DNA of 64,000 nt from Methylobacterium sp. Leaf118 (GCF_920984675.1 NZ_CAKLBV010000014.1:31080-95079); one strand, 5' to 3'. Numbered from the stretch's first letter, positions 39,130-46,963 are shown. Notes: a model not told the origin generated them from the sequence alone. Numbers and translations: made by a program.

Positions 39130-39286
39130 TTGTCGCCTCCACAATCAAAAGCCCGGGCCAAGCGAAGGCCCACCAGGCGGCAGCCGAGAGCAGATCGAAG
39201 GGGCCGGGCAGGACGCGGGCGCGATTGGCGCCAACCACGAGGCCGATGCCGGCCCACCACGTTGCGGCGAGAGCGAGCCAGATCAT
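39119..39286 (-). CDS. Small membrane protein (55 aa)
   Basis: A 55-residue protein with GGAGG seven bases before ATG 39286. It has two hydrophobic segments, IWLALAATWWAGIGLVVG and LLSAAAWWAFAWPGLLIV, joined by a short basic loop, so it is predicted to be a two-pass membrane protein. Phages often encode such peptides for superinfection exclusion or envelope changes; no evidence here beyond topology. Confidence 0.55.
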   Translation of the reverse strand: MIWLALAATWWAGIGLVVGANRARVLPGPFDLLSAAAWWAFAWPGLLIVEATNGD

Positions 39287-39561
39287 GGGCGAGCCTCCTT
39301 TGAAGGCGTGCAGCCGCATTCGTCCCACTGGCAGTCATCGACTGCGAAGATCAGGTAGCCAAAGCCGCCGCACCTGACGCAGTACGGGTTAGCTGCCCGC
39401 GGCGGCTTGATCTGCTGGGCCCTCGCAGCGTCTCGCTGTCGGAGGAGGACATCGCGCCGCTTACGCGCTTCCGCTTTCACGGCCTGCGGCGCGCAGGTGT
39501 ACATGATGGTTTCGCCCTCGCCGTCGATCCGTTCGTCCAGGGTGAGGGGTAGAACGCTCAT
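39283..39561 (-). CDS. Small Cys-rich phage protein
   Basis: A 92-residue protein. Its ATG (39561) overlaps the stop of the 40-residue gene upstream as ATGA, which fixes the start. The C-terminus carries PYCVRCGGFGYL and CQWDECGCTP, a likely zinc-binding knuckle related to DnaJ-type CxxCxG motifs. The N-terminal half is basic and helical. Unknown function. Confidence 0.6.
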   Translation of the reverse strand: MSVLPLTLDERIDGEGETIMYTCAPQAVKAEARKRRDVLLRQRDAARAQQIKPPRAANPYCVRCGGFGYLIFAVDDCQWDECGCTPSKEARP

Positions 39562-39680
39562 CGAATCCCCCATGCTTCGCAGAGAAGCCCGACCATGAAG
39601 GCGAGCCAGATCAGGCACGGGATCACCACGCAGGTAAGCCCGCACGCGCAGAGGATGAGGATGCCAAGGGTTTCAGCCAT
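39558..39680 (-). CDS. Tiny membrane protein (40 aa)
   Basis: A 40-residue frame behind CAGGAG: MAETLGILILCACGLTC, then VVIPCLIWLAFMVGLL and a short polar end. Nearly the whole chain is one or two membrane helices with four or five cysteines. It overlaps the next start as ATGA and the gene upstream by eight bases, so it is set in the operon like its neighbours. It is below the usual size cut-off. Confidence 0.55.
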   Translation of the reverse strand: MAETLGILILCACGLTCVVIPCLIWLAFMVGLLCEAWGIR

Positions 39681-40476
39681 GGTGCTTCTCCTGTGAGTTG
39701 GGTGCGGTGAACGACATCAGCCGCCGGCCGAAGGCGTCCAGCGCTTCGACGTAGGCGGCGTCAGCCTCGCCCTGCTCATCCCAGCGGCGGCGGCCGTCCT
39801 CGTCGCTCTCTTCCGCCATGCAGGCGACGCCGCTGTTCAGGGCATCCAGCACGACCTTCCCATGCGGTCCCACAAGCTGCGACGACTCGCAGGCTCCGTA
39901 GCCATCTGCGGTGTCGAAGCTCTCAGATTTCCACGGGCCCTCGGATGCCTTCCTGGCGAGCGGCCGGAGGCGCTGAGCCCCGTCGCAGGCCGCGACATGG
40001 ATGGCCGGATCCAGCGGCAGCAGCGTGTAGACGAAGTCGATGCTGAGCAGCCCGGATCGGCTCGGGTGCGGATCGTGATAGAGCGCGCCGTCGCGCATCA
40101 CGACCATGTGGTGGATGCCTCGGTCGGTCGGGCCGCAGGCGAGATACAGCCCGTCGAACGACTTCGCGCCGTCGTCTCGCACAAGGTCGAAGCCGTGGCT
40201 CTGCGCGAAATTGATGAGCCCGAGGTGGGCCTTGCCGTCCGGTCGTTCGACGAAGTTCGGCACGTCCCGCATCGGGAGGCCCAGGAGTCCGGCGACTGCC
40301 GCTTGCATGCAGTTGCCCTTGCGGCCTTCGCCGTGGAGCACGGTTTGATCGTGCCATCGGACTGAAGGTGCGGCGCCGCGCGAGGGATGGTCGCCCGCAG
40401 GGCCGAGACCGGAGGACTCGGGCGAAGCCGACCAGCCCGGTGCCGGAGGCACGCGCCCTGTGTTCTCTGTGCTCAT
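39673..40476 (-). CDS. Papain-like cysteine peptidase-like phage protein
   Basis: A 267-residue protein, start ATG 40476 behind GGAGGGC. The middle has the layout of a C39/papain-like fold: GNCMQAAVAGLLGLPMRDVPNF with a possible nucleophile C56, HH at 122-123 in RGIHHMVVMRDG and D135 in YHDPHPS. I know this arrangement from small phage proteins of unknown substrate. The first 45 residues are low in complexity, and the C-terminal 100 form a separate region (PWKSESFDTADGYGACESSQLVG). Peptidase or amidase activity is a prediction. Confidence 0.6.
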   Translation of the reverse strand: MSTENTGRVPPAPGWSASPESSGLGPAGDHPSRGAAPSVRWHDQTVLHGEGRKGNCMQAAVAGLLGLPMRDVPNFVERPDGKAHLGLINFAQSHGFDLVRDDGAKSFDGLYLACGPTDRGIHHMVVMRDGALYHDPHPSRSGLLSIDFVYTLLPLDPAIHVAACDGAQRLRPLARKASEGPWKSESFDTADGYGACESSQLVGPHGKVVLDALNSGVACMAEESDEDGRRRWDEQGEADAAYVEALDAFGRRLMSFTAPNSQEKHHG

Positions 40477-40889
40477 CCCGCCCTCCCGATTGAGGGGAGG
40501 GAAGGCGCGGGGGCGGAGTAAGCCAGATCGGTCGGGTGAACACCGACGGGATGCTCGCGGCCGTCGATCAGCACGAGGACGTGCGCCGTGCATTTGCCGG
40601 GATAGAGAATGGTGCCGGCCTGCCCCTGGGACGAACCGCATCCGGTGTACGTCACACGCTGGCCGACCTGTGGATCTACTTCATAGCGCTGGCGCACGTA
40701 GCCGTAACCATCATCGGTCGGCGGGACTTCTCGGCGTCGCAACGAGGTGATCCGCAAGAATGCGCCGAAGCTGATGTGGCTGAATGCATCGCTCCGCCAC
40801 GCCGCTGCCAGTGCCTTCCCGCGGCTGGGAGCCGTGATGACTTCGGTCCCGTAGCCTTGGACCGATACGTCGTAGAGATTCCAACCCAT
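40473..40889 (-). CDS. Hypothetical phage protein
   Basis: A 138-residue protein. The N-terminal half (MGWNLYDVSVQGYGTEVITAPSRGKALAAAW, then AFSHISFGAFLRITSLRR) is a small alpha/beta domain seen in phages; the second half (GQRVTYTGCGSSQGQAGTILYPGKCTAHVLVLIDGREH) looks like an SH3-type barrel. Overlaps the next start by four bases. Function unknown. Confidence 0.55.
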   Translation of the reverse strand: MGWNLYDVSVQGYGTEVITAPSRGKALAAAWRSDAFSHISFGAFLRITSLRRREVPPTDDGYGYVRQRYEVDPQVGQRVTYTGCGSSQGQAGTILYPGKCTAHVLVLIDGREHPVGVHPTDLAYSAPAPSLPSIGRAG

Positions 40890-40892
40890 GGC

Positions 40893-41354
40893 TCAGCCCC
40901 TCCCGGTGAGCGAGAGAGGGCAGGGGCGAGAGGGCTCAACGAGCACGTCATCCAAAAGGTCGAGCGGCCACTTGAGGGCCTGCCGCAGCCTTGGATCGGC
41001 GCGCATCCGCGCGTGAAGTTCTATCGCTCCGTCAACGGCCAGCTGAGCCTCTTCAAGGTTGACGCGAAACCATTCGTAGCGAGCGCGCCGCGTGTGCAGA
41101 AGGTCGTGGGCAAGTCTCTCGATTTCTTCCCGGAGTCCTTTCGGGACGCGCCATCGGGCGGCAACGCAGAGCGGGTACGGGTTGCAGGCTTGAAGCGACC
41201 GGCACCTTTCGTCAGGGTCGTCCGACACGCCGATCTTGTGAAAATCGCCGCATTGTATGGCGTAGACGAACGAGACTCCGGTTGCGGACCCGGGCGTCCG
41301 CCAGCCCATCCCCGGCCGGCACTTCCGCTTGTCCCGTCGATCTCCTCCCGGCAT
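40893..41354 (-). CDS. GIY-YIG-like (T5orf172/MUG113) protein
   Basis: The conserved part, VSFVYAIQCGDFHKIGVSDDPDERCRSLQACNP, then a helix with EEIERLAHDLL and YEWFRVNLEEA, is the T5orf172/MUG113 branch of GIY-YIG nucleases: FVYA in place of GIYY, KIG, R of the second motif and a late Glu. Start is unclear: ATG at 41387, 41354 or 41309 are all in frame; none has a strong ribosome site. It is the first gene of the leftward operon and the rightmost phage gene I can support. Confidence 0.7.
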   Translation of the reverse strand: MPGGDRRDKRKCRPGMGWRTPGSATGVSFVYAIQCGDFHKIGVSDDPDERCRSLQACNPYPLCVAARWRVPKGLREEIERLAHDLLHTRRARYEWFRVNLEEAQLAVDGAIELHARMRADPRLRQALKWPLDLLDDVLVEPSRPCPLSLTGRG

Positions 41355-41387
41355 TATCGCCCAACGGCCGATCAACGCTGAGGCCAT

Positions 41388-41831
41388 GGAATGTCTCGTG
41401 GTGGGGAAGGTGGTGGGGAAGGACGCAAAAAGCGCCCCGTCTCCCTGTGTAAATGAGCGGACACCCCTTCCGCCATTTCAGTCCCAAGCTGGGCACGCCG
41501 ATTCCCGCCGATTTCCCTCCCTGTGGGGCCACCAGCGTCCTAAGCAAGTTGCTCTCCGATCCCATGATGCGGACTGACCTGCTGCCGGTTTCACGGACAC
41601 CCGGTTTGGGTGTGATGGTGAAATCGGAGGCGCCCTATGCAGCGTCGCAAGTTCGCTCATCCTCAGTCAGGCTGCTTGCGTAAAGACGGTTCTCGCGCGC
41701 AATCTCGGCGCCGGCGGTGGCTGTCCGCATCGGCGATGCGGGGTGAGCGTCAGACACGTCCCCAACACTGACGATGCTCACCGCTCATCCAAAACGAACC
41801 TGTGAGAGACCGTTGTGAAACGGAGCCTGAC
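41388..41831. other. Junction region without clear gene
   Basis: About 440 bases between the last leftward phage gene and the PP-loop gene. I see no tRNA and no attachment repeat. Frames here are short and implausible. The motif GGACACC occurs at about 41459 and 41594 on the same strand, and one part looks like the left end of an insertion sequence (separate entry). The right prophage boundary is probably near here, but it cannot be placed. Confidence 0.4.
41575..41665 (+). mobile_element. Possible truncated IS left end
   Basis: TGACCTGCTGCCGGTTTCAC with GGACACC following resembles the terminal sequence of IS3-family elements. About 60 bases later an ATG (41636) opens with M-Q-R-R-K-F, like the start of an IS3-type OrfA (helix-turn-helix) protein, but the similarity ends within about 10 codons and no transposase follows. 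If right, it is a remnant from a deletion or recombination at the edge of the prophage. Confidence 0.3.
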
Positions 41832-42920
41832 ATGACAATTCATTTGCGGCTTGATCAAAATTATCACGATGGTCAAACAACAAGAATCGTCAATTTGGAG
41901 GGTGCATTAAGCGCACAAACAAGCAGCATCTTCAGTGGGCAATTGCCTGAGGCACAAATACTCGATGGGGCGGTTTGTTCTGCAATATTTGACGCCATGC
42001 ATGCAGGAAGTAATATAAAAGTCCATGGCAATCTGAGCCGAAAGTTCTTCCGAAATATCGATGCCTATTGCGAAGCATGGCATGCTCTTAGGCCTAAATT
42101 GTTCAAACGCATACACGTTGAGGCGATCAATATTGTCGATTGTGATCAGCAGAAGACAGATGCAATCTCATTATTTTCCGGAGGACTCGATGGAATTTTG
42201 ACTGCCTACCGCCACAGTCAAGGGCGGGCAAATATGCATGACTTGAAAGCTGTGGCCTTTGTGAATGTAGATATTATTGGCAATGAAACACGGGCTTTCG
42301 AGCGTATTTTCGAACGCGTCCGGGCCATTCCGGAATTTTTCGGCCTGGAAGTCCGAGTCGTTCATACTATCAGATCAGGTCTTTCGAATTGGCACCTGAG
42401 CCATGCTGCGGAACTGGCTGGAATACTGCATAATTTCTCACATGAATTTGGCTTCGGACTTATTGGGAGCACTGATCCTTACACGCACCCGGTCATTTCG
42501 GTCGGATCTCAGCCTCAGCTCGACTATCTACTATCGGGCAATAATTTTGATTTTGTACACGATGGAGCAGCGTTGTCGCGCACAGAGAAAGCAGCGGCAA
42601 TCTCGCATATAAAAATTTGCACTGATCGTCTTCAGGTTTGCTGGCAAGGTCCGGACAAATCTGAAAATTGTGGATGCTGCTTAAAATGCATCTTAACGCA
42701 ATTGAATTTTCTCGCAGTAGGCGCTGGACCTATTGGGGCATTCAAGGAGCCGCTCAACATAGACTTAATCGATCAGTTGCGCTCTCATAGCGAGGCGGCG
42801 ACGATGGAGCTTAGCACACTCCTTGAGTATGCCATTGCGCATGGCGATAATTCGGCATGGATTGAGAAGCTGAGGCGTCGCGTCAAGTCGTTTCATGATG
42901 GCAAGAACTTAGTTAAATAG
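41832..42920 (+). CDS. PP-loop ATP pyrophosphatase (QueC-like), horizontally acquired
   Basis: A 362-residue protein, start ATG 41832 behind GGAG (frame open from 41802). The PP-loop LFSGGLDGILTAY lies at residues 114-126, and a Cys cluster CGCCLKC (C280, C282, C283, C286) follows, as in QueC-related enzymes that bind zinc near the active site. The motif ends in DG where most PP-loop enzymes have DS. Relatives occur in deazaguanine synthesis, in Qat-type defence (QatC) and in surface polysaccharide loci. Here it stands alone with no such partners. Its DNA is far AT-richer than all neighbours, which shows transfer. Confidence 0.65.
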   Translation: MTIHLRLDQNYHDGQTTRIVNLEGALSAQTSSIFSGQLPEAQILDGAVCSAIFDAMHAGSNIKVHGNLSRKFFRNIDAYCEAWHALRPKLFKRIHVEAINIVDCDQQKTDAISLFSGGLDGILTAYRHSQGRANMHDLKAVAFVNVDIIGNETRAFERIFERVRAIPEFFGLEVRVVHTIRSGLSNWHLSHAAELAGILHNFSHEFGFGLIGSTDPYTHPVISVGSQPQLDYLLSGNNFDFVHDGAALSRTEKAAAISHIKICTDRLQVCWQGPDKSENCGCCLKCILTQLNFLAVGAGPIGAFKEPLNIDLIDQLRSHSEAATMELSTLLEYAIAHGDNSAWIEKLRRRVKSFHDGKNLVK

Positions 42921-43209
42921 AAAATGCGATTCACATGAGGGATTGGCTAAGCTCGGCATGAATTCGCGTGCCGTCCAGTGGAGGTGGAGCCAGCCCGGCG
43001 CGATGGAGTGGCAGCCGTGATCCGCGTCGTTGCGGAAATCACCCGTGCTCATGCTGCGGCCTCGCATAAGTGTTTCTCACAAAACTCCCGCTGCGCCGTC
43101 ACTGCCCAAGGGGAACGATCGGCGACCCGAAATTTTGTGAGGCACTCTCAATCTCAGAAAAACGTCCCGGATCCGGTCTTGACAACAAATCTCCCAAAAA
43201 AATCAATCC
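42921..43209. other. Intergenic region, nothing assigned
   Basis: Mixed composition between the AT-rich PP-loop gene and the GC-rich AraC gene. Short open frames only. TTGACA occurs at about 43180 followed by an A-rich stretch, but no good -10 box at the right distance. I see no gene here. Confidence 0.4.
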
Positions 43210-44217
43210 TCACCGCGTTTCGCGCAGCCACGTCCAGACCTGTTGCAACGCCCCCTGGCTGTCATCGGGATGGGACACCCGGCGGGAGGCCCGCCAGGCC
43301 CGCGGTGCGGCACCGTAGCGGTTGCGGAAGCTGCGACTGAGCTGCGAGACGCTGCTGAAGGCAAAAACCTCCGCCAACCGGCTGAGGGTCCGGGTTTCCA
43401 TCGGATCCGTCAGGGCGGCATGCACCGCTTTCAGGCGCTCGCCTTGCACGAAGTGCATCACGCCCCCCTCCGGCTCGTACAGCCGGTAGAGGGTGGCGCG
43501 CGAGACCTGCATCTGCCCGGCGATGAACTCGGGCGACAGATCGGCCCGCGACAGGTTCTCGTGCACGATCGCCCGGGCCAGCGCGCGCAGACCGCCGTCG
43601 AGTTCCTGGCCTTCCAGCACGTCCGAGGCCTGGGAGCTATCGAGCAGGCGGTGCAGGAAGGCGACGATCTCATCGGCGAGGCGCGCGGCGGCGTCCGGGG
43701 AGGTCGTGGGCAAGCGGCGGTAGACGCTGAGGATCTGCGCGGCGAGCAGGCGGTTGCGGGCTGCATCGAAGAGCAGGCCGTGCCCCTCGCGCGTCAGGGC
43801 GGGAAGGCGGGCGCAGGGGACGACGAAGCCGGTCGTATCGGAGCGATCCAGCATCCCATCAAGCAGGTTTCGGCGTGCGATGAGCGCGACGGTGCCGGAC
43901 GCGACCGAGGCGGAACGGCCCGCGATGGTGCCCCGGTAGCGGCCGGTTCGCCAGAGCTGGAACAGCACGTGGTCGGGGCCGGCCTCGACGCGCCGGCGGT
44001 CCCGTTGGATCCGCTGGGCCGAGAGAATCGTGCGGTGGGCGACGAGGTCACCAACTTGGTACGCGATGTTGCGGCCGAACGGCAGGACGGCCGATGGGGT
44101 GGTCGGTCCGACCTCGTACATCGGGGCCATGAGGGTGCGCCACCGCTCGAAGGCCTCTCCGGGGGGCAAGCCCGACGTCGTCAGGTAGAAATACGGCAGG
44201 CCCGCATCAGCCGTCAT
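43210..44217 (-). CDS. AraC-family transcriptional regulator
   Basis: A protein of 335 residues from ATG 44217 (frame open to 44280). The N-terminal two thirds are an AraC_binding_2/ligand-sensing type domain (EAFERWRTLMAPMYEVGP; HVLFQLWRTGRYRGTIAGRS). The C-terminal 100 residues hold the double helix-turn-helix: LSPEFIAGQMQVSRATLYRLYE and TLSRLAEVFAFSSVSQLSRSFRNRYGAAPRAWR. The effector and target are unknown. It stands alone at the start of the host-like part, with the AT-rich island behind it. Confidence 0.9.
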   Translation of the reverse strand: MTADAGLPYFYLTTSGLPPGEAFERWRTLMAPMYEVGPTTPSAVLPFGRNIAYQVGDLVAHRTILSAQRIQRDRRRVEAGPDHVLFQLWRTGRYRGTIAGRSASVASGTVALIARRNLLDGMLDRSDTTGFVVPCARLPALTREGHGLLFDAARNRLLAAQILSVYRRLPTTSPDAAARLADEIVAFLHRLLDSSQASDVLEGQELDGGLRALARAIVHENLSRADLSPEFIAGQMQVSRATLYRLYEPEGGVMHFVQGERLKAVHAALTDPMETRTLSRLAEVFAFSSVSQLSRSFRNRYGAAPRAWRASRRVSHPDDSQGALQQVWTWLRETR

Positions 44218-44280
44218 GTCGTCCGCACCCAACCGCCAAATCGTCCGTATCCGGCGTGTTCGCCAACGGATGTTATCCAT

Positions 44281-44566
44281 GCGGCCCGAGACGGAACAAG
44301 CCGCGTGATCGGGTGCGGTCCGGGCTGCGTGAAAGCGCCGCGATCCCCACGGATCGAGCCGCGCCCCGCGCAGGCGTCGCCGGCCGCCGGCCCACCTCGG
44401 ATCCGCGGCGCGATGCGTGACTCGGGGTTCCAGGGCCGACCGGCCTCAGGGGACCAGCCCCGTTTCGGAGCTTCGGCCGCGGCGAGGCCTCCGCCACGCC
44501 GCTCCGACACCGGTCCAGCCACAAGCGCCTCGACGCGGCGCGACGGGCCGGAACGCCGCAGGGAGG
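44281..44566. other. Intergenic region, no gene seen
   Basis: About 290 bases upstream of the AraC gene (minus strand) and downstream of the NepR-like gene. GC-rich; no believable frame, no clear repeat. It should hold the AraC promoter, but I cannot point to it. Confidence 0.4.
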
Positions 44567-44761
44567 TCAGTGGGAATCCGTCTCGCGACGGTCGGTCTCC
44601 AGCTGTCGGATCAAGGCCGCGAGCCGGGGGTCGAGCGCTTCGTCCAGCACCGGATCGTAGAGCGCCTGCAATTGCCGCCCGAGCCGTTCACGGGTTTGGG
44701 CATCCAGGGCCGGTTCCGTGACGGCCGGTGGGTTTGCGTGTTGCATGCGCGCCTGGACCAT
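44567..44761 (-). CDS. NepR-like anti-sigma factor
   Basis: A small protein of about 64 residues (ATG 44761; ATG 44746 also possible). The C-terminal half LGRQLQALYDPVLDEALDPRLAALIRQLE has the NepR signature: a first helix ending in L-x-x-x-Y-D, the short linker, and the second helix with L-x-x-L-I. NepR proteins hold the general stress sigma factor EcfG and release it to phosphorylated PhyR. Neither ecfG nor phyR is next to it, so this looks like an extra NepR paralogue. Confidence 0.6.
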   Translation of the reverse strand: MVQARMQHANPPAVTEPALDAQTRERLGRQLQALYDPVLDEALDPRLAALIRQLETDRRETDSH

Positions 44762-45000
44762 AACCCCTACATTGCTCCACCGCCGCCGACGGCAAGTCAA
44801 TCGACGGCCAGTCATACCAAATCCGGTTGATCCCTTCGGGATGGCGGATGTGGGCTTCGCTCAAACGCCGCGCGGGCTTGCCTGATCCGGGCTCCGCTTT
44901 GATCAAGCGGAGCCCGGATCAGTGGCGCCCCGACGGCGCGGTTGCGCCCGGGCGAGCGGCCGGCTTGACCGGCGGGGCGCGGCTGCGCCACGACGGACCG

Positions 45001-45345
45001 ATGCTGACTGTTGTTCGCTCCGCGGCGTGGATCGTGACCGCGATCCTCGTCTTCGTGACGCTCTCGCCGATCGAGGCCCGTCCGGTGGTGGCCTCGCCCC
45101 ATCTGGAGCGCGCCGCCGCCTATGGGCTGTTCGGCTTCCTTCTCGTCCTGTCCTATCCGCGCCATTGGAAATCGGCGCTGCTCGCGGGGGTCGCGCTGGC
45201 CGGCCTCCTCGAACTCGCCCAGGGCCTGACCGCGAGCCGGCACGGGCGCGTCTTCGATTTCTCGGTGAAGGGCACCGCCGCCGTGCTCGGGGGGCTCGGC
45301 GCCCGGGCGGTTCACGCGGTGCTCGCCCTCCGGGCGGTGCGCTGA
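45001..45345 (+). CDS. VanZ-like membrane protein
   Basis: A 114-residue membrane protein of VanZ-like type: WIVTAILVFVTLSPIEARP, then ERAAAYGLFGFLLVLSYPRH, ALLAGVALAGLLELAQGLTASRHGRVFDFSVKGTAAVLGG. The E-x-x-Q-x(8-9)-R-x-x-D-x-x-x-N/K-type segment is the family hallmark. Function outside teicoplanin resistance clusters is mostly unknown. The frame is open from 44827, but the first good start is ATG 45001. Confidence 0.75.
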   Translation: MLTVVRSAAWIVTAILVFVTLSPIEARPVVASPHLERAAAYGLFGFLLVLSYPRHWKSALLAGVALAGLLELAQGLTASRHGRVFDFSVKGTAAVLGGLGARAVHAVLALRAVR

Positions 45346-45355
45346 CGCGCGGCCC

Positions 45356-46372
45356 TCAGGATGGGTCGGGGTAGTGGCCCCGGTACCAGGCGACGAAGGC
45401 TTCGATCCCTTCGGCGAGCGGCGTCTCGGGGACCCGGCCGATCAGGGACCGGAGCAGGTCCGTGCTGGCATGGGTGCGAACCACGTCGCCCGGCGGCAGG
45501 GGCTTGAGGACGCGCTGGGCCCGGCGCCCGAGCGCCGCCTCCAAAGCCTCGACCATCGCGTCGACCCGCACGGGCCGCCCGCCGCCGATATTGACCAGGC
45601 GGTAGGGCGCCACGCCGCTCAACGTATCCTCCGGCGAGACCGGGCCGCCCGCGGAGGGCAGGGGCGGGGCGTGCGCGGCGAGCCGGACGATGGCGTCGAT
45701 CAGGTCGTCGATGAAGGTGAAGTCGCGCTCCGCCGCGCCCTCGGCGAACATCTCGATCGGCTCGCCCGCCAGGATGCGGCGGGTGAAATGGAACAGGGCC
45801 ATGTCCGGCCGCCCCCAGGGGCCGTACACGGTGAAGAACCGGAACGCCGTCGTCGGGATCGAAAACAGATGCGCGTAGGAATGCGCCATCGCCTCGTTAG
45901 CGAGCTTCGAGGCCGCATAGAGGGTCAGCGGCGTGACCGCCCGGTCGGTCTCCTGGAACGGGATCGCGGTGTTGCCGCCATAGGCCGAGCTGGTCGAGGC
46001 CATCATCAGGTGCCGGACCGGATGGGCCCGGACCGCCTCCAGCAGATTGGCGAAGCCGACGAGGTTGGCCGCGATATAGGCCCCCGGATTGATCAGGCTG
46101 TAGCGCACGCCCGCCTGTGCGGCGAGGTGGAACACGACGTCCGGACGGGTGCGCGCCAGGAGATCCATCAGGAGGCCGGGCGTCTCCAGTTGCGCCTCGA
46201 CCTCCTCGAACCCGTCGAAGGCCGCGAGATCCTGGTGGCGCGCCCGCTTCAGGGCGACGTCGTAGTAGGGCGAGAAGCCGTCGAGGCCCGTCACGCTGTG
46301 TCCGTCCGCGAGAAGGCGGCGGCTGAGGGCATGGCCGATGAAGCCCGCCGAGCCGGTGACGAGAGCGTGCAT
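45356..46372 (-). CDS. NAD-dependent epimerase/dehydratase (UDP-glucuronate 4-epimerase-like)
   Basis: A 338-residue extended SDR enzyme. TGSAGFIG (residues 6-13) is the NAD loop, YYDVALKRAR resembles the segment after the first Rossmann strand in UDP-glucuronate 4-epimerases, SSAYGG and YAASKLANE give the catalytic Y-x-x-x-K, and RFFTVYGPWGRPDMALF is strongly typical of that subgroup. It would make UDP-galacturonate for surface polysaccharide. Start ATG 46372; the rest of the open frame has no fold. It converges with the VanZ-like gene, ten bases apart. Confidence 0.85.
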   Translation of the reverse strand: MHALVTGSAGFIGHALSRRLLADGHSVTGLDGFSPYYDVALKRARHQDLAAFDGFEEVEAQLETPGLLMDLLARTRPDVVFHLAAQAGVRYSLINPGAYIAANLVGFANLLEAVRAHPVRHLMMASTSSAYGGNTAIPFQETDRAVTPLTLYAASKLANEAMAHSYAHLFSIPTTAFRFFTVYGPWGRPDMALFHFTRRILAGEPIEMFAEGAAERDFTFIDDLIDAIVRLAAHAPPLPSAGGPVSPEDTLSGVAPYRLVNIGGGRPVRVDAMVEALEAALGRRAQRVLKPLPPGDVVRTHASTDLLRSLIGRVPETPLAEGIEAFVAWYRGHYPDPS

Positions 46373-46729
46373 ACCGATTTCGCTGGCCTTCTCTGTCGCC
46401 CTCGCCGGATACTCCCCCCCTGACCGCGTCGCAACTCGGAGGGTGGCGCGGCGGGCGACGCGCGGCGGACCGCAGGGGAGCGGGGCGCCCCTGCTCTCGG
46501 CGCAGGGCGCCAGACTGCGCAAGGGCTTGCCAGATCGGCAAAGCGGCTTACTTACAACCGATCATCGGCCGACCTGATTCCCCCCGTCCAGCCTGATCGC
46601 GGCCGCCTCCTGGCGGCCTCGTCCCACGCCTGGAGCCCCGGAGTGGGACGGTCCGCCCTTTTTCTCTGTGGGCGCCGCGCCGCCCCTCGCACCGACGTCG
46701 AGCGAGCCCGAACACCGAGTGTCCACCTG
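46373..46729. other. Intergenic region with divergent start points
   Basis: About 360 bases between the leftward epimerase gene and the rightward GcrA-like gene, so it must carry both promoters. I see no convincing boxes and no believable gene. The frame of the GcrA-like gene is open from 46643. Confidence 0.4.
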
Positions 46730-46963
46730 ATGAATCAGCTCTTCCGTCTGCCGCAGATCGGTGAGGCCGCTCCGATCGCGGAGCCGTCTGCCGACTTCCG
46801 GGTGCCCTTCGCACAATCCGGCGCCTTCGTCTGCAAGTTTATCATCGGCGAGCCGAGCGATCAGGCGGTGTGTTGCGGCGCGCCGGTGGCCGACGGCAAG
46901 AGCTGGTGCGCCTATCACCGCCGCGTCGTCTTCGAGCCGACCCGGCCCGGCCGCATCCGCTGA
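46730..46963 (+). CDS. GcrA-like C-terminal-domain protein
   Basis: A 77-residue protein, or 106 if started at 46643. It ends VCKFIIGEPSDQAVCCGAPVADGKSWCAYHRRVVFEP, which matches the conserved C-terminal end of GcrA-type regulators (C-x(4)-G-x-P, F/C-C-G-A-P, Y-C-x-x-H). GcrA binds sigma70 and methylated DNA through its N-terminal HTH, which is missing here. It may be a stand-alone sigma70-binding partner. It precedes valS by 264 bases. Confidence 0.65.
   Translation: MNQLFRLPQIGEAAPIAEPSADFRVPFAQSGAFVCKFIIGEPSDQAVCCGAPVADGKSWCAYHRRVVFEPTRPGRIR

Noticed and set aside
41388..43209. Search for a tRNA gene or attachment repeat at the right prophage edge
   Set aside because: No cloverleaf-like segment with TTCRANNC loop was found, and no direct repeat matching the visible left part; the left end is outside the window.
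42978..43340. A 120-residue plus-strand frame after the PP-loop gene
   Set aside because: Low-complexity basic sequence, no ribosome site, and its end overlaps the antisense of the AraC gene.
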